From Candidatus Dormiibacterota bacterium (GTDB taxonomy: Bacteria; Chloroflexota; Dormibacteria; Dormibacterales; Dormibacteraceae): a stretch of 31,574 nt of DNA. Positions 14,415 to 24,700 of the stretch are shown here, one piece after another. Position 1 is the stretch's first letter. Each line of letters starts with the position of its first letter. The stretch is taken from positions 1-31,574 of the forward strand of contig CATPBF010000195.1 in the NCBI GenBank assembly GCA_955652585.1, read 5' to 3'. The translations under genes and the position numbers were made by a program. The notes under the pieces are model-generated. The model was not told the DNA's origin, did no database searches, and saw only the letters and a list, made by a program, of their open reading frames with translations.

Positions 14415-16052
14415 TCAGGGGAAGATGCCGTTCTTGAAGTCGTCGATGATCTCCTTGGCCGCGCGCGCGCCCTCCACCGCGGCTCCTTCCATGAAGCCCT
14501 GGAAGTTCGTCGAGCAGTGCTCGCCCGCGAAGTGGCATTTGCCGGTCTTCACGTTGGGCTGCCGCGCGCCCTCGTAGCCGCTGAACGACGTGTACTGGCC
14601 GACCTTCCAGTACGAGTACGAGCCCAGCAGGAAGGGGTTGATGAGTGGCACGTCGAGTGTCGCCCTGCCGTTCCACAGCCGGCTGATGCCGGGAAAGACA
14701 TCTTCGACCTGGTCCAGGTACGTGCGTGCGAACTGGGCCACTATGACCGGATCGTTTGGGTTCCCGTGGAACGACGAGAGCGGCACTCCACCGCCTGTGT
14801 AGTCGACCATGATGCCCGTGGCGCCGTCTTGCCCGCGGGTCACGTCCCAACCGGCCTGATAGCCGGTGTCAGCAAAGCTGGTGCCGGTGCTGATACCCCA
14901 TGGACCGGAGGTGTCCCAAAGGCGGCTGTCGAACTGCAGCTGGAGTTTGCAGTTCTTGCCGTAGCCCAGCTGCTGCACCGCCTTCTGCTTGAGCGTCGTG
15001 AAACCCGCGGCCCGGTATGCGGAGTCCGATGTGAGGATCGTCCTCAGGACTGAGAACGGGATCGCCATGATCACGCGGTCGACGGTTTGGTCGACCGTTC
15101 CTTCTGGGGCTTGGAAGGTCAACTTGAAGGTGTGGTCGGACTGGTGCACGATCCCGGTGAGCCTGTGGTGCACCTTGACGCTGCCCGGCGGCAGCGCCGC
15201 CGCGATCGCCTTCGGCAGGCGCTCGTTGCCACCGGCGATGTGAAAGGCCTCGTCCGAGGCGCCGAAGACGGCGAACTGGGCGGTGTTGAACAGCAGGTAG
15301 ACGATGTTGAGTGCGCTCTGGTCGGTCGTCACGTTGCCGTACTCGATGTTGTAGGCGACATCCAGCAGCTGGCCCAGCTTGGAGCGGTGTCCGCCTGGGA
15401 CGCGGCTCTCGATCCACTGATACAGGCTCATGTGATCCAGGTCGGAGCCGGCCTCGGTGAAGCTGTTGTACAGGGTCGGGAACGGCGCGGCATTGTTATC
15501 GGCCGTGAGTCGATCAAAGACGGGTTGGAAGTCTCGGTTCGCCCGTGCCGCCGGGTAGTACTGCCCGCCGAAGAAATATGTCTCCGTTGAATTTGGCGGT
15601 TCCGCGGCATGGAGATCGACTGTCGCGAGGTTGAACCGCGACGCAAGGCCCAGGATCGCGTTGTGCCCGGAGTCAATCAGCTCGCCACAGTGTTCGCTGG
15701 TCTGGCCGTGCAGCCAGGAGGTGGTGTCCGAATGCATGCGCCCGCCGACGCGGCTCGAGGCTTCGTATACCGTCGAGGCGATGCCTGCATCGTGCAGGCT
15801 GAGCGCGGCGTTGAGCCCGGCGATACCCCCTCCGACGATGGCGATGCGAGGCGCCTGAGCGAAAGCCGGCATGCGGCCGCTGAGCGCAGCGGCACCGATC
15901 GCTGCGCCGGTCACCTTCAGGAAGTCCCTTCGCGTCGGCCGGTGCCGGCGGCGCTCCTGTTGGACCCCGTCCACTGAAAGGCCCGACTGCTCGGCCTCTT
16001 TGAAGTCCTGGACGAGGCTCTCGAACAATCTCAGCAGTGGCGTACGCGCCAT
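14415..16052 (-). CDS. Tat-exported flavin monoamine oxidase family protein
   Basis: A 545-residue FAD-dependent amine oxidase. A twin-arginine signal is clear: TRRDFLKVTG at about 40-49, a hydrophobic stretch AAIGAAALSG and AFAQA before a likely cleavage near 67. The mature part begins with the dinucleotide-binding fold RIAIVGGGIAGLNAALSLHDAG (about 69-90) and the SSRVGGRMHS motif (about 99-108) and ends with the FAD-contacting FAGEHCSTNFQGFMEGA (about 505-521). It would oxidise an amine or amino acid outside the cytoplasm with release of H2O2. Substrate is unknown. AGGAGGAAG lies 6-7 nt before ATG 16052. It is unusual in having about 40 residues before the Tat motif. Confidence 0.88.
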   Translation of the reverse strand: MARTPLLRLFESLVQDFKEAEQSGLSVDGVQQERRRHRPTRRDFLKVTGAAIGAAALSGRMPAFAQAPRIAIVGGGIAGLNAALSLHDAGIASTVYEASSRVGGRMHSDTTSWLHGQTSEHCGELIDSGHNAILGLASRFNLATVDLHAAEPPNSTETYFFGGQYYPAARANRDFQPVFDRLTADNNAAPFPTLYNSFTEAGSDLDHMSLYQWIESRVPGGHRSKLGQLLDVAYNIEYGNVTTDQSALNIVYLLFNTAQFAVFGASDEAFHIAGGNERLPKAIAAALPPGSVKVHHRLTGIVHQSDHTFKLTFQAPEGTVDQTVDRVIMAIPFSVLRTILTSDSAYRAAGFTTLKQKAVQQLGYGKNCKLQLQFDSRLWDTSGPWGISTGTSFADTGYQAGWDVTRGQDGATGIMVDYTGGGVPLSSFHGNPNDPVIVAQFARTYLDQVEDVFPGISRLWNGRATLDVPLINPFLLGSYSYWKVGQYTSFSGYEGARQPNVKTGKCHFAGEHCSTNFQGFMEGAAVEGARAAKEIIDDFKNGIFP

Positions 16053-16188
16053 CAGTCTTCCTCCTGGTGGATGGTTGCTCGGTCAGATCAGAGACCGGAG
16101 ACATCGCTCCCCTCCGGTTGAGCGATCTTATGGGATACGGAGCCTGGCGACGAGTTGCACAGCGGGGCGATCAGACTAGGCGCGGGCG
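16053..16188. other. Divergent intergenic region
   Basis: These 136 bp separate the amine oxidase start (minus) from the membrane protein start (plus). The only clear element is the AGGAGG ribosome site of the oxidase gene at 16058-16063. CATAAGAT-like -10 candidates for the minus direction lie near 16128-16135, without a convincing -35. Confidence 0.3.
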
Positions 16189-16863
16189 ATGTCAGGTTCG
16201 GGAACCGACGCGAGTCTCGCGACAGGCCGGGGCGGGCTCGCGCCCACGGTGGCGTCCAATACTCGCGTCTTGGTCGCAGGTCTCCTGTATGTCGCGTCCT
16301 ACCTGCTGCTGTTTCCCTTAGGTTTGGTCGCCCTTGTGTGGGTGTTGATCACCCACGTCGACCCCTCGAAGAACGACACGGCCGCTGGGCTGATCCTCGG
16401 CGGAGCCTTGCTCTGGATCGTAGTGGTGATGAGCTTCTACGTCCGGTATGCTCTCATCCTTTTCCGTACGGCGCTGCAGGTGCCGTCCGGCGCTTCGCAG
16501 GAGGAGCTGCCCCCGGTCGTGGAGCCCGCGACTCCACTCATGGGTCAGGAATTCGACCGCTACGCCCGGGTGAAGACCCTCTTGGGCCGAGCGGGAAGAT
16601 GTCGAATCGAGCTGCATGGCAACGGGATCCGGATCTGGCGTGGTCCGAGCCATCCGGAACCATCCTGGAGCTTCGTCTACAGCGACCTCCTGCAGGCTGA
16701 GGTTGTAACGCTTCTCGGCGGGTCGAGGGGGCCCGCCCCGTCCTATCTCCGCCTCATCGCGGCACGGCCGCGCATGGCCTTTCTGATCTCCTCGAAGAGC
16801 TGGAGCGGCGATCTCGTCAAGCGGCTCGCCGGCCACGATGTGCCCACGTTCCCTAGTAGGTAA
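16189..16863 (+). CDS. Two-TM membrane protein, unknown function
   Basis: A 224-residue protein with two strong TM helices (about 26-54, VLVAGLLYVASYLLLFPLGL onwards; about 66-92) joined by a short loop, and a cytoplasmic domain of about 125 residues with beta-strand character (RCRIELHGNGIRIWRG, SWSFVYSDLLQAEVV, PRMAFLISSKSW). This looks like a PH-like or bPH2-type module, though I cannot assign the family. ATG 16189 has no strong Shine-Dalgarno. The stop lies 3 nt before the tRNA-Gly gene on the other strand. Confidence 0.65.
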   Translation: MSGSGTDASLATGRGGLAPTVASNTRVLVAGLLYVASYLLLFPLGLVALVWVLITHVDPSKNDTAAGLILGGALLWIVVVMSFYVRYALILFRTALQVPSGASQEELPPVVEPATPLMGQEFDRYARVKTLLGRAGRCRIELHGNGIRIWRGPSHPEPSWSFVYSDLLQAEVVTLLGGSRGPAPSYLRLIAARPRMAFLISSKSWSGDLVKRLAGHDVPTFPSR

Positions 16864-16866
16864 AGA

Positions 16867-16942
16867 TGGAGCGGGCGACCGGTCTCGAACCGGCTACCTC
16901 AACCTTGGGAAGGTTGCGCTCTACCAGGTGAGCTACGCCCGC
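16867..16942 (-). tRNA. tRNA-Gly, anticodon CCC
   Basis: A complete cloverleaf reads on the minus strand: acceptor GCGGGCG/CGCCCGC, D arm GCTC-ACCTGGTA-GAGC, anticodon arm CAACC-TTCCCAA-GGTTG (anticodon CCC), a 5-nt variable loop and T arm GCCGG-TTCGAGA-CCGGT with one G-U pair. The discriminator is T and CCA is encoded. The tRNA ends 3 nt from the preceding gene's stop. No integrase or duplicated 3' end is beside it. Confidence 0.97.
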
Positions 16943-16967
16943 TCGGGCGGCTTCAGATTCTAGGCGC

Positions 16968-19493
16968 TCAGGTTTTCTCGACGACTCCCTCGGATTCGGG
17001 CGCCGCCTCCGCGACCACCGACCTCACCAGGGCCGAATACTCCTCGACCAGCGCCGCCGAGCGAACCGGATCGAGCGTGGACGCGATGATGTGGTACTCC
17101 GGCTTGTCCGGATCGGGCACGACCAGCACCCAACCGCCATCGACGAACACCTTGACGCCGTCGGTGAGGTCGACCCGGTCCTTGAGGTGCTTCTCCATCA
17201 TCGTCCGCATGACGCGGCCCTTGACGTCCCACGGGCAGAACTCGACCGCCCGCTTGTGCGCCACGGATGGAATGCGCTGCTTCAAGGCCGCGATCGAGCC
17301 TCCGGCCTGGGCCAGGAGCTCGAGGACGCGGACGATCGTGAAGATGCCGTCGAACGCGACCGCGAAATCGGGCCAGCAGTAGCCGCCCGAGCCATCCGAA
17401 GCGAGCACCGCGTCGGCATGCTGCGCCGCGCGCAGAACGGCGCCCGGTGTGATCTTGGTCGGCACGAACCGGCTGTTCATCTCCTCGGCGATCATCGAGA
17501 AGGCCAGCGAAGCCGACGCAGGTCCGAGCAGCATGCCCGGCTTGGCCGCCAGCGCAAGCTGGGCCAGCACGGCAAAGGCGGTGTCGTGGTCGAGGACCTC
17601 GCCGGTCTCGTCCACCAGGAAGCAGCGCTCGCCCGGCGAATCGATGAATGTGCCGACCTTGGCCTTGACCGCGGAGGTGATGACTCCCATCTCCAGGAGA
17701 TGCGCGCGGAACGTGGTCTCGTCCTGTTCGATGATCACCTCGGCCGGCGACGCATTGAGAGGGATCACGGTGCAGTTCATCTCCTGAAGCACTCGCGGGA
17801 GCACCATCGCCGCGGCCCCGTTGTTGTAGTCGACGAGGACCTTGGAGGCCGCGCCGCGCACCGACTCCAGGTCGATCTTCGAGAGCATGTCCTCGACGTA
17901 ACGCTCCGTCTGGCTGTCCCGGCGGACGATCCGACCCATCTCGTAGTGCAGGACGCGGCGGATGTCTTCGCGGAAGTAGAGGCTCTCGAGCTTGCGCTCG
18001 CCCCGGCTGTCGAGGTCGAGGCCGTGGTCGTCGAACAGGCGGATGTCGACCGAGCGTGGGTCGACGGGCGACGTTTGCACGTGCACCGCCGAGACGTGGT
18101 TGTGGCGAGCCCAGTAGCGTGAGACCGGCGCCGGTAGGACCGACAGGTCGGTGGCGTTGGCGCCCGAGGAGATCATCCCCGAGATGACCGCGCGGTGGAT
18201 CATGCGCGCCGACCGCGTGTAATCGCGCGAGATGGCGATCTCGGTCCCTTTCGGGCTCAGCGCCCCCACCGCGGCCCCGAGCCGCGACGCGAACTCCGGC
18301 GTGAACTCCACGTTGGTGAGGCCCGTCAGCCCGTACGAGGTGAAGAGCCCGCGCTTCCAGGAACCGGCCCAGATGATCGATTCGTGGACGACGGCTCCCG
18401 GCTCGACCTCCTTGTTGGGCCAGATGCGGACGTTGGGGTTGATCGTGGCGCCGTTTCCGAGCACCACCTCGCTGCCGATCACGCTGCCCTCCTCGAGGAG
18501 GCATCCGTTCTTGATCGTCACCGAGCGGCAGACCACAGCCCCCCGAAGCCGCGCGTTGAGGCCCACGTAGGAGTGGTCCCACAGGATCGAGTTGGAGACC
18601 TTCGCCAGCGAGTCGATGGTCGTGTAGCTACCGACCACGCAAGGTCCGTTGACCCAGGCCCCGCTGCGCACCTTCGCGCCCGCGCAGATGAGCGCGGGGC
18701 CGTCGATCCTAGCCCCGTCCGAGACCTCCGCCTCCTGATGGATCCAGATGCCTTCGCTCGAGCGATCGGCAGGGATATCGACCTTGACGCGGCCCTCGAG
18801 GCAATCGAAGTTGGCTTTGACGTAGGCGGCGTGGTTGCCGACGTCTTCCCAGTAGCCGGACGTCACCCAACCGAAGACGGGCTCGCCCTGCTTGAGCAGC
18901 TTCGGGAACACGTCGCCCGACCAATCCGTCGGCTCGCCCGGCCGGAAGAAGTTGAACACCGCGGGGTCGAGGATGTAGATGCCGGTGTTGGCAAGGTCGG
19001 AGATGACCTCGCCCCAGCTGGGCTTCTCGATGAACCGCTGCACCGCGCCGCCCTCGTCGACAACCACGACCCCGTACTCGAGGGGGTTGGGCACGGGCTT
19101 GAGCACGATCGTGGCGAGGGCGCGGTGCTCGCGGTGGAAGCGGACCGCGGCCACGAGGTCGATGTCGGTAAGGGCGTCGCCCGAGATGACCAGAAACGGC
19201 TCGGTCAGCTGCTGGCGCGCGAGCATTACGGAGCCGGCGGTGCCGAGCGGAGAGTCTTCGACCGAATACGTCAGCGACACGCCCTGCTCCGAGCCGTCGC
19301 CGAAGTAGTTGCGAATCGACGCGCCGAGGTACTGCACGGTGGCGATTACGTCGCGCATCTGGTGGCGACGCAGGTGCAGGAGGATGTGCTCCATGATCGG
19401 CCGCCCGGCGACCGGCACGAGCGGTTTCGGCTGACGGCTGGTAAGCGGGCGGAGGCGAGAACCCTCGCCACCCGCCATGACCACGGCCTTCAT
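16968..19493 (-). CDS. Sugar-1-phosphate nucleotidyltransferase fused to a phosphomannomutase-like domain
   Basis: An 841-residue three-part protein. Residues 1-235 are a nucleotidyltransferase (MKAVVMAGGEGSRLRPLT, then QPKPLVPVAGRP; ISGDALTDID at about 103-112; FIEKP at 154), probably mannose-1-phosphate guanylyltransferase or a glucose-1-phosphate enzyme. Residues 245-375 form a left-handed beta-helix of hexapeptide repeats. Residues 385-830 align with phosphomannomutase/phosphoglucomutase, but the catalytic loops are changed: HVQTSPVDP (471-479) replaces TASHNP, DSPGERC (618-624) replaces the DGDADR metal loop, and SDGSGG (699-704) replaces GEMSGH. The mutase half therefore looks inactive or repurposed. 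GGGAGGAGG precedes ATG 19493. Divergent from the glucan phosphorylase, it probably serves GDP-mannose or storage-sugar supply. Confidence 0.85.
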   Translation of the reverse strand: MKAVVMAGGEGSRLRPLTSRQPKPLVPVAGRPIMEHILLHLRRHQMRDVIATVQYLGASIRNYFGDGSEQGVSLTYSVEDSPLGTAGSVMLARQQLTEPFLVISGDALTDIDLVAAVRFHREHRALATIVLKPVPNPLEYGVVVVDEGGAVQRFIEKPSWGEVISDLANTGIYILDPAVFNFFRPGEPTDWSGDVFPKLLKQGEPVFGWVTSGYWEDVGNHAAYVKANFDCLEGRVKVDIPADRSSEGIWIHQEAEVSDGARIDGPALICAGAKVRSGAWVNGPCVVGSYTTIDSLAKVSNSILWDHSYVGLNARLRGAVVCRSVTIKNGCLLEEGSVIGSEVVLGNGATINPNVRIWPNKEVEPGAVVHESIIWAGSWKRGLFTSYGLTGLTNVEFTPEFASRLGAAVGALSPKGTEIAISRDYTRSARMIHRAVISGMISSGANATDLSVLPAPVSRYWARHNHVSAVHVQTSPVDPRSVDIRLFDDHGLDLDSRGERKLESLYFREDIRRVLHYEMGRIVRRDSQTERYVEDMLSKIDLESVRGAASKVLVDYNNGAAAMVLPRVLQEMNCTVIPLNASPAEVIIEQDETTFRAHLLEMGVITSAVKAKVGTFIDSPGERCFLVDETGEVLDHDTAFAVLAQLALAAKPGMLLGPASASLAFSMIAEEMNSRFVPTKITPGAVLRAAQHADAVLASDGSGGYCWPDFAVAFDGIFTIVRVLELLAQAGGSIAALKQRIPSVAHKRAVEFCPWDVKGRVMRTMMEKHLKDRVDLTDGVKVFVDGGWVLVVPDPDKPEYHIIASTLDPVRSAALVEEYSALVRSVVAEAAPESEGVVEKT

Positions 19494-19513
19494 ATCCCCT
19501 CCTCCCTACCGAA

Positions 19514-19519
19514 TACCAT
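19514..19519 (+). promoter_or_regulatory. -10-like box before glucan phosphorylase
   Basis: TACCAT lies 3 nt before ATG 19523 and 9 nt before the in-frame ATG 19529. The second spacing equals the leaderless pattern elsewhere in the window, so translation may begin at 19529 (MLDELNHF). Confidence 0.35.
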
Positions 19520-19522
19520 CGT

Positions 19523-21586
19523 ATGCCGATGTTGGATGAACTCAATCATTTCGCCCACGACCTGCTCTGGACCTGGCAGCCTCGCATTGAAGAGCTGTTT
19601 CGGGCGCTGAGCCCCGAGCTCTGGGAATCCACGCGGCAGAACCCCGTCCTGCTGCTGGCGCAACTCGGCGAGCATGGGGTCGCCGATGCGCTCGAGCGCG
19701 ACGAGGTGAAACGGGCGCTCGAGGACGCCCGAGCCGCCTACCGCGAGTACTACGACCGCCGTCCGCCGTTCATGGACGCGCACGCGCCGATGGTCATCGC
19801 GTACTTCTCGCTCGAGTTCGGGCTGGCCGAGTGCCTGCCGATCTACTCAGGCGGCCTCGGCGTCCTCGCCGGCGACCACCTCAAGGCCACCAGCGACCTC
19901 GGCTTACCCCTGGTCGCGGTGGGCCTGTTCTACAAGCAGGGTTTCGGGCGCCAGGAGATCGACGGTTACGGCCGCCAGGTCGAGGTGTACTTCGAGAACC
20001 GAGGCGAGGAGCTCCCCGTGCGCAGGGTCGAAGGGGTCGAGGTGGATGCGCCGATCGGCGACCGGAAGGTGAAGATCGGCGTCTGGCGGGCGCAGGTCGG
20101 CCGCGTGCCGCTCTTCCTCCTCGACACCGACCTCGAATCCAACCCGCCCGACCTTCGCGCCATCACCGATCGCCTGTACGTGCCCGAACCGGATCGCCGC
20201 CTGCGGCAGGAGATCGTGCTCGGGATCGGCGGCGTGCGAGCGCTGCGGGCGCTGGGGATGGTCGCGGGTGTCTTTCATCTCAACGAGGGGCACAGCTTCC
20301 TGTGTGCGATCGAACGCATCCGCGAGCTGCGCACGTCGCGGCAGATGACCCTCGAAGAAGCCCGGCTCGTCGCCCGCGCCGGGATCGTGTTCACCACTCA
20401 TACCCCGATCGCCGCCGGCAGCGATTACTTCGAGCCCGGTCTGGTCTGGGATCTGCTCAACCCATACCTGAACGAGGTCGGCATCTCGTTCGACCGGTTC
20501 ATGGACCTGGGCCGCCAGCGTCCAGGCGATCCGCGCGAGCGGCTGTGCACCACCTATGCGGCGCTCCGGCTGGCCGACCAGGCGGTCGGAGTGAGCCGCC
20601 TGCACGGCGCCGTCTCGCGGCGTTTGTGGAAGGACGTCTGGCGGGGGCTGCCCGAAACGCAGGTGCCTATCGGCTCCGTCACGAACGGCGTCCACATGCC
20701 TACGTGGGTGGCGCCGGAGATCGCCGAGCTGCTGCGGCGCTACGTCGGGCCCGACTGGTGGGACCTCGACGGCAACGACGGGCGATGGCATGCGGTCTTC
20801 GAGATCCCCGCGGCCGAGCTGTGGGCGGTGCACCTCGAGCTCAAGAAAAAGCTGATCACAGTAGCCAAGGCCAGGTCGGTCGAGGCAGAAGGGATGAACG
20901 AGCAGGCGCTCACGTTCGGGTTCGCGCGCCGCTTTGCGCCCTACAAGCGCGCCAACCTCGTGCTGCAGGATCGCGCCCGGCTCTCCAAGCTCTTGCGCCA
21001 CGCCGACCGGCCGGTGCAGTTTCTCTTCGCCGGCAAGTCACACCCCGCCGACCAGCCGGGCAAGGACATCGTCGCCGGCGTGGTCAAGCTGGCGCGCGAG
21101 GAACCGTGCGTGGCTTTCCTCAAGGATTACGATCTCGCGCTCGCCCGTCACCTCGTCCACGGCGCGGACGTGTGGTTGAACAATCCCTTGCGCTTCCTCG
21201 AGGCGAGCGGGACGAGCGGCATGAAGGCCGGCGCGAACGGGGTGCTGAACGTGAGCATCCTCGACGGCTGGTGGGATGAGGCGTACAGGCCGGAGCTGGG
21301 CTGGGCGATCCCGTCCGGCGCGACCCTCGACCGGCCCACCGTGGACGACCATGCCGAAGCGGAAGGTCTCTACCGCCTCCTGGAGCGAGAGGTGATCCCG
21401 GCGTTCTTCGAGCGAGACAAGGACGGGATCCCGCAGCGCTGGGTGGAGATGATGCGGGCGTCGATCCGCCACGTCGTCACGGATTTCTCCGCCCGCCGCA
21501 TGGTCAGCGACTACTTCGAGACCACCTACGCGCCTGGCGCCCGGCGCGTCGAGCAGCTGCGCCTGCTGCCCGATTGGGGCGGATAA
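19523..21586 (+). CDS. glgP: Alpha-glucan phosphorylase (GT35)
   Basis: A 687-residue alpha-glucan phosphorylase of the short, archaeal/bacterial type. It releases glucose-1-phosphate from glycogen-like alpha-1,4-glucan using pyridoxal phosphate. The N-terminus (HFAHDLLWTWQP, then ELWESTRQNPVLLL) matches the DUF3417-type cap. IAYFSLEFGLAE (about 93) and YSGGLGVLAGDHLK (about 112) form the N-terminal catalytic face. GFARRFAPYKR (about 465) and EASGTSGMKAGANG carry the PLP-binding Lys near residue 568. No Shine-Dalgarno is visible; ATG 19529 is an alternative start. It converges with the GH57-GlgA gene, pairing glucan breakdown with synthesis. Confidence 0.92.
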   Translation: MPMLDELNHFAHDLLWTWQPRIEELFRALSPELWESTRQNPVLLLAQLGEHGVADALERDEVKRALEDARAAYREYYDRRPPFMDAHAPMVIAYFSLEFGLAECLPIYSGGLGVLAGDHLKATSDLGLPLVAVGLFYKQGFGRQEIDGYGRQVEVYFENRGEELPVRRVEGVEVDAPIGDRKVKIGVWRAQVGRVPLFLLDTDLESNPPDLRAITDRLYVPEPDRRLRQEIVLGIGGVRALRALGMVAGVFHLNEGHSFLCAIERIRELRTSRQMTLEEARLVARAGIVFTTHTPIAAGSDYFEPGLVWDLLNPYLNEVGISFDRFMDLGRQRPGDPRERLCTTYAALRLADQAVGVSRLHGAVSRRLWKDVWRGLPETQVPIGSVTNGVHMPTWVAPEIAELLRRYVGPDWWDLDGNDGRWHAVFEIPAAELWAVHLELKKKLITVAKARSVEAEGMNEQALTFGFARRFAPYKRANLVLQDRARLSKLLRHADRPVQFLFAGKSHPADQPGKDIVAGVVKLAREEPCVAFLKDYDLALARHLVHGADVWLNNPLRFLEASGTSGMKAGANGVLNVSILDGWWDEAYRPELGWAIPSGATLDRPTVDDHAEAEGLYRLLEREVIPAFFERDKDGIPQRWVEMMRASIRHVVTDFSARRMVSDYFETTYAPGARRVEQLRLLPDWGG

Positions 21587-21588
21587 AT

Positions 21589-21616
21589 CGCGGAGGGGAC
21601 AGATGTCCCCCCCGCG
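21589..21616 (+). terminator. Hairpin just after the glucan phosphorylase stop
   Basis: Two nested stems, CGCGG/CCGCG and GGGGACA/TGTCCCC, form a strong hairpin starting 2 nt after the stop codon. No U-tract follows, so it may act as a 3' end stabiliser or a weak terminator. Confidence 0.4.
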
Positions 21617-21675
21617 GACCCACCCCTCTCCTCGACCACGCTGGGAGGCGCTTGGAAGGGACACGCTTGGGGGAC

Positions 21676-21694
21676 GGCCGGAATGAATCCGGCC
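21676..21694. terminator. Hairpin between convergent glucan genes
   Basis: GGCCGGA and TCCGGCC make a perfect 7-bp stem with a 5-nt ATGAA loop, in the 138-bp gap between two convergent genes. There is no T-run on either side, so termination is uncertain; symmetry would let it act for both strands. Confidence 0.35.
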
Positions 21695-21724
21695 TAGAGC
21701 CCCACCTGGGCATTTATTACGGAT

Positions 21725-24700
21725 TTAGTCCGGGACTGCTGTAACGCCTCGGCGTTCGCGGCGGGCGGCGATCGCCGCGTGGAAGAGCTGCACATAGCGC
21801 TGCGCCGACCGCGACCACGACACGTCCTCGGTCATGGCGCGATGGACGAGCCACGCCCACAGGTCCGGATGGCGGTACGTCTCGGCCGCCCGCACGACTG
21901 TCGCATAGAACTGCCAGGGGTCATAAGAGGCGAACGTGAAGCCATTGCCCTTCTGCCCGACGGGGTCGTAGTCCTTGATCGTGTCCGCGAGGCCGCCGGT
22001 CGCCCGCACCACCGGGATCGTGCCGTAACGGAGCGCGATCAGCTGCGCCAGACCGCCGGGCTCGTAGCGAGACGGCATCCACAGGATGTCCGCGCCGGCA
22101 TAGATGCGCTGTGCCAGCGGCGCGTCGAACCCGATCGCCGCCGCGACCTGGCCGGGCCGCTCGGCCGCATAGCGCCGGAACATGTCCTCGTAGCGGCGGT
22201 CGCCGGTGCCGATGACCACCACCTGCACCCCAAACTGCAGCAGCGCCGGCATCGCCTGCTCGACGAGGTCCAGGCCCTTGACCTCGTACAAGCGCGACAC
22301 CATCGCGCACAGCGGCCTGTCTGACTGCTCCAACCCGAGCTCGCTGCGCAGCTCGGCGCGGTCGAGCGCTTTGGGTTCCGCCGCCGAAGCGATGTAGTGG
22401 TGCGGAATGTTCGGATCGCGCTTCGGATCGAAGATGTCGTAATCGATCCCGTTGACGATCCCGTGCAGCTTGTGGGCGTTGGCGCGGATGAGCTCGTCGA
22501 GCCCCTCACCCAACTCGGGCGTCTGGATCTCGGCCGCATAGCGCTCGCTGACGGTGTTGACGACGTCCGCGAAGTGAATCCCGCGACCGAGCACGTTGAC
22601 GACATTGTCGAGGCCCGGAATGCCGACCCGGATCAAGCCCCACTTGTCGAGGCCTGCCAGCGTGAGCGCACCGAATCCGAACACCCCCTGGGCCGCGAGG
22701 TTGTGGATGGTGAGAGCCGTGGCGACTTCTGCGACGGGACCCTCTGAATACACGCGATCGATGAGGTTGGGCACTAGCGCCGCATACCAATCGTGGATCT
22801 GGATTACGTCCGGGGCGAACTGCAGCGCGGGCAGCATCTCCAGCAGCGCTCGCGAGAAGTAAACCGACCGGGCGTCGTCGTCACCGAACCCGTACATGCC
22901 CTCGCGGTCATACAGCTGCGGGCAGTCGACGAAGTAGACCACCATGTCTCCGAGGCGGCCTTCGAAGATGGTGGCGGGAATCGTCTGTGCCCCCAGCTGC
23001 ACCTGCAGGTCGCGGACGACCGGGCGCAGCCCATGCTTTCCGATCTCGACCTGCCGGTAGCGCGGCATCACCACCCTGACGTCGTGGCCCAGGCGGCGCA
23101 GCTCCTTGGAAAGCGATGCGGCGACGTCGGCCACGCCACCGGACTTGGCAAACGGAGCCAGCTCGGACGTGGCGACCAGCACCTTGAGCTGCTTCGGGCC
23201 CGGCGCGAGCGCGACCGAACCGTCATCTGGGACGCGCAGTCCCAGCGATCCCGACGGCGGCACCTGCTCGATGTCGCGGCCCTCGCGCGTCACCACGAGC
23301 GCCATCTCCATCGTGTCGCCCCCATGGCGGCCGAGCATTGACAGCGGAATCCTGATGAAGAACGGATCGGCTTCGTCGAGCGTGCCGATCGGTTCCGCGC
23401 TGGTTTGCGCCTCGTCGACGCGAGCGACGGTCACCGACGCTCCGCCGGCATGCGGAACGATCCGGACCACGTGCGCAGCGTCGAACCCGAACTCAGCCGC
23501 GGCGGCGAGCGGCAGTGGCAGCTCGAGCGTGCCGCCGTTGCCGTCGGCGGGCACACCGGAGCAATAGAGCCAGAACTGGATCTTCTGCGCCTCGAGCTCC
23601 GCGGGCGACCTTGGGCTGTCGACGCAGAGATACACGCGCTCTGAGTCGCACGCGTAGAGGACGCGCTCGACGACCCCGGCCGGTCGGTGCAGCGCGCCGA
23701 AGCCCGAGCCGACGATGTAATAGCCCGCCTTGCTCCAGACCGGGTCGGTGCGCGACTTGGGGCTGATGCTCTCGGCGGGCACCTTGCGTTCGGGCGTTGG
23801 CGTGCGCTGGATGATCGGCTGGAAAAGACGCGCGGGCGCCCGCTGCCCCATGAGCTTGTAGACGTTCCGCAGGTGCAGGCGGAACTGGTTGTCCCAGATC
23901 GTGTCCATGCCCGAGTCGTGCTTGCGGCTGAACCACCAGAACCAGTCGCTCCCTTCGGTGATCAGGATCTCCCGCCACCCGAGAGCGGCCGCATCCGACT
24001 GCTGGGGTTTCTGGAGCGCTTGCTCCTCCAGCCATGATCGAGTGTCGGCCAGGAGCTCCCAAGCGATGTTGTGCTCGGGATCGCCGATCCAGGTGTCGAG
24101 GCTGGCGCCGATCCAGCTGCCCGTGTGCACATGCCGGAGGCTTTGCTGGGGCGGGTGTTCGCGAATGAAGTCGGAGACCGTGGTCGTGACGATGTCGGGC
24201 GAAGCTTCGAGCTCCGTGTAGACAGCGTTGAGGAAGTCATGCCCGTCGCGCGGGTAGAACTCCCAGGCGTTCTCGCCGTCCAGGGCGACGACCGCCAGGT
24301 AATCCTTATCGCCCTGCTGCTCGCGGATGCGCTTCAAGCGCCCGACCAGGTTGCGCGCGCCATCGACGGATGACATGCGCTGGTAATCGAAGCCGATCGA
24401 GTTCGAGATCTGCGAGTCGCGGAAGACCATCGACAACGATCGCCCGTCACGTTCGACCTTGAACGGCCGGTAAAGCTGGTCGGGCGAGTTGACGCGGCCT
24501 TCGCCGTCGCGGTAGAAGCTCGTGTCGAGCGAGCGAGCCAACACCTCCTCGTCGCTGATCATCCAATCTAGGTTCGCTTGCGTCGCCAACCCGACCACGC
24601 TCTCCCCCACCGCCATCTCCGACGGCCACATTCCGGTCGGCCGGCGCCCCACCAGGCGCTCGAACAGGCCCTGCCCCATATCGATCTGGCGCTGCGCGTC

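Noticed and set aside
16867..16942. tRNA-Gly as an integration site
   Set aside because: No repeated tRNA 3' end, integrase or compositional shift is seen next to it; it lies neatly between ordinary genes.
17091..19610. Long plus-strand open frames across the nucleotidyltransferase gene
   Set aside because: They are GC-rich antisense shadows of an 841-residue recognisable protein, with Arg/His/Asp-heavy composition and no motifs.
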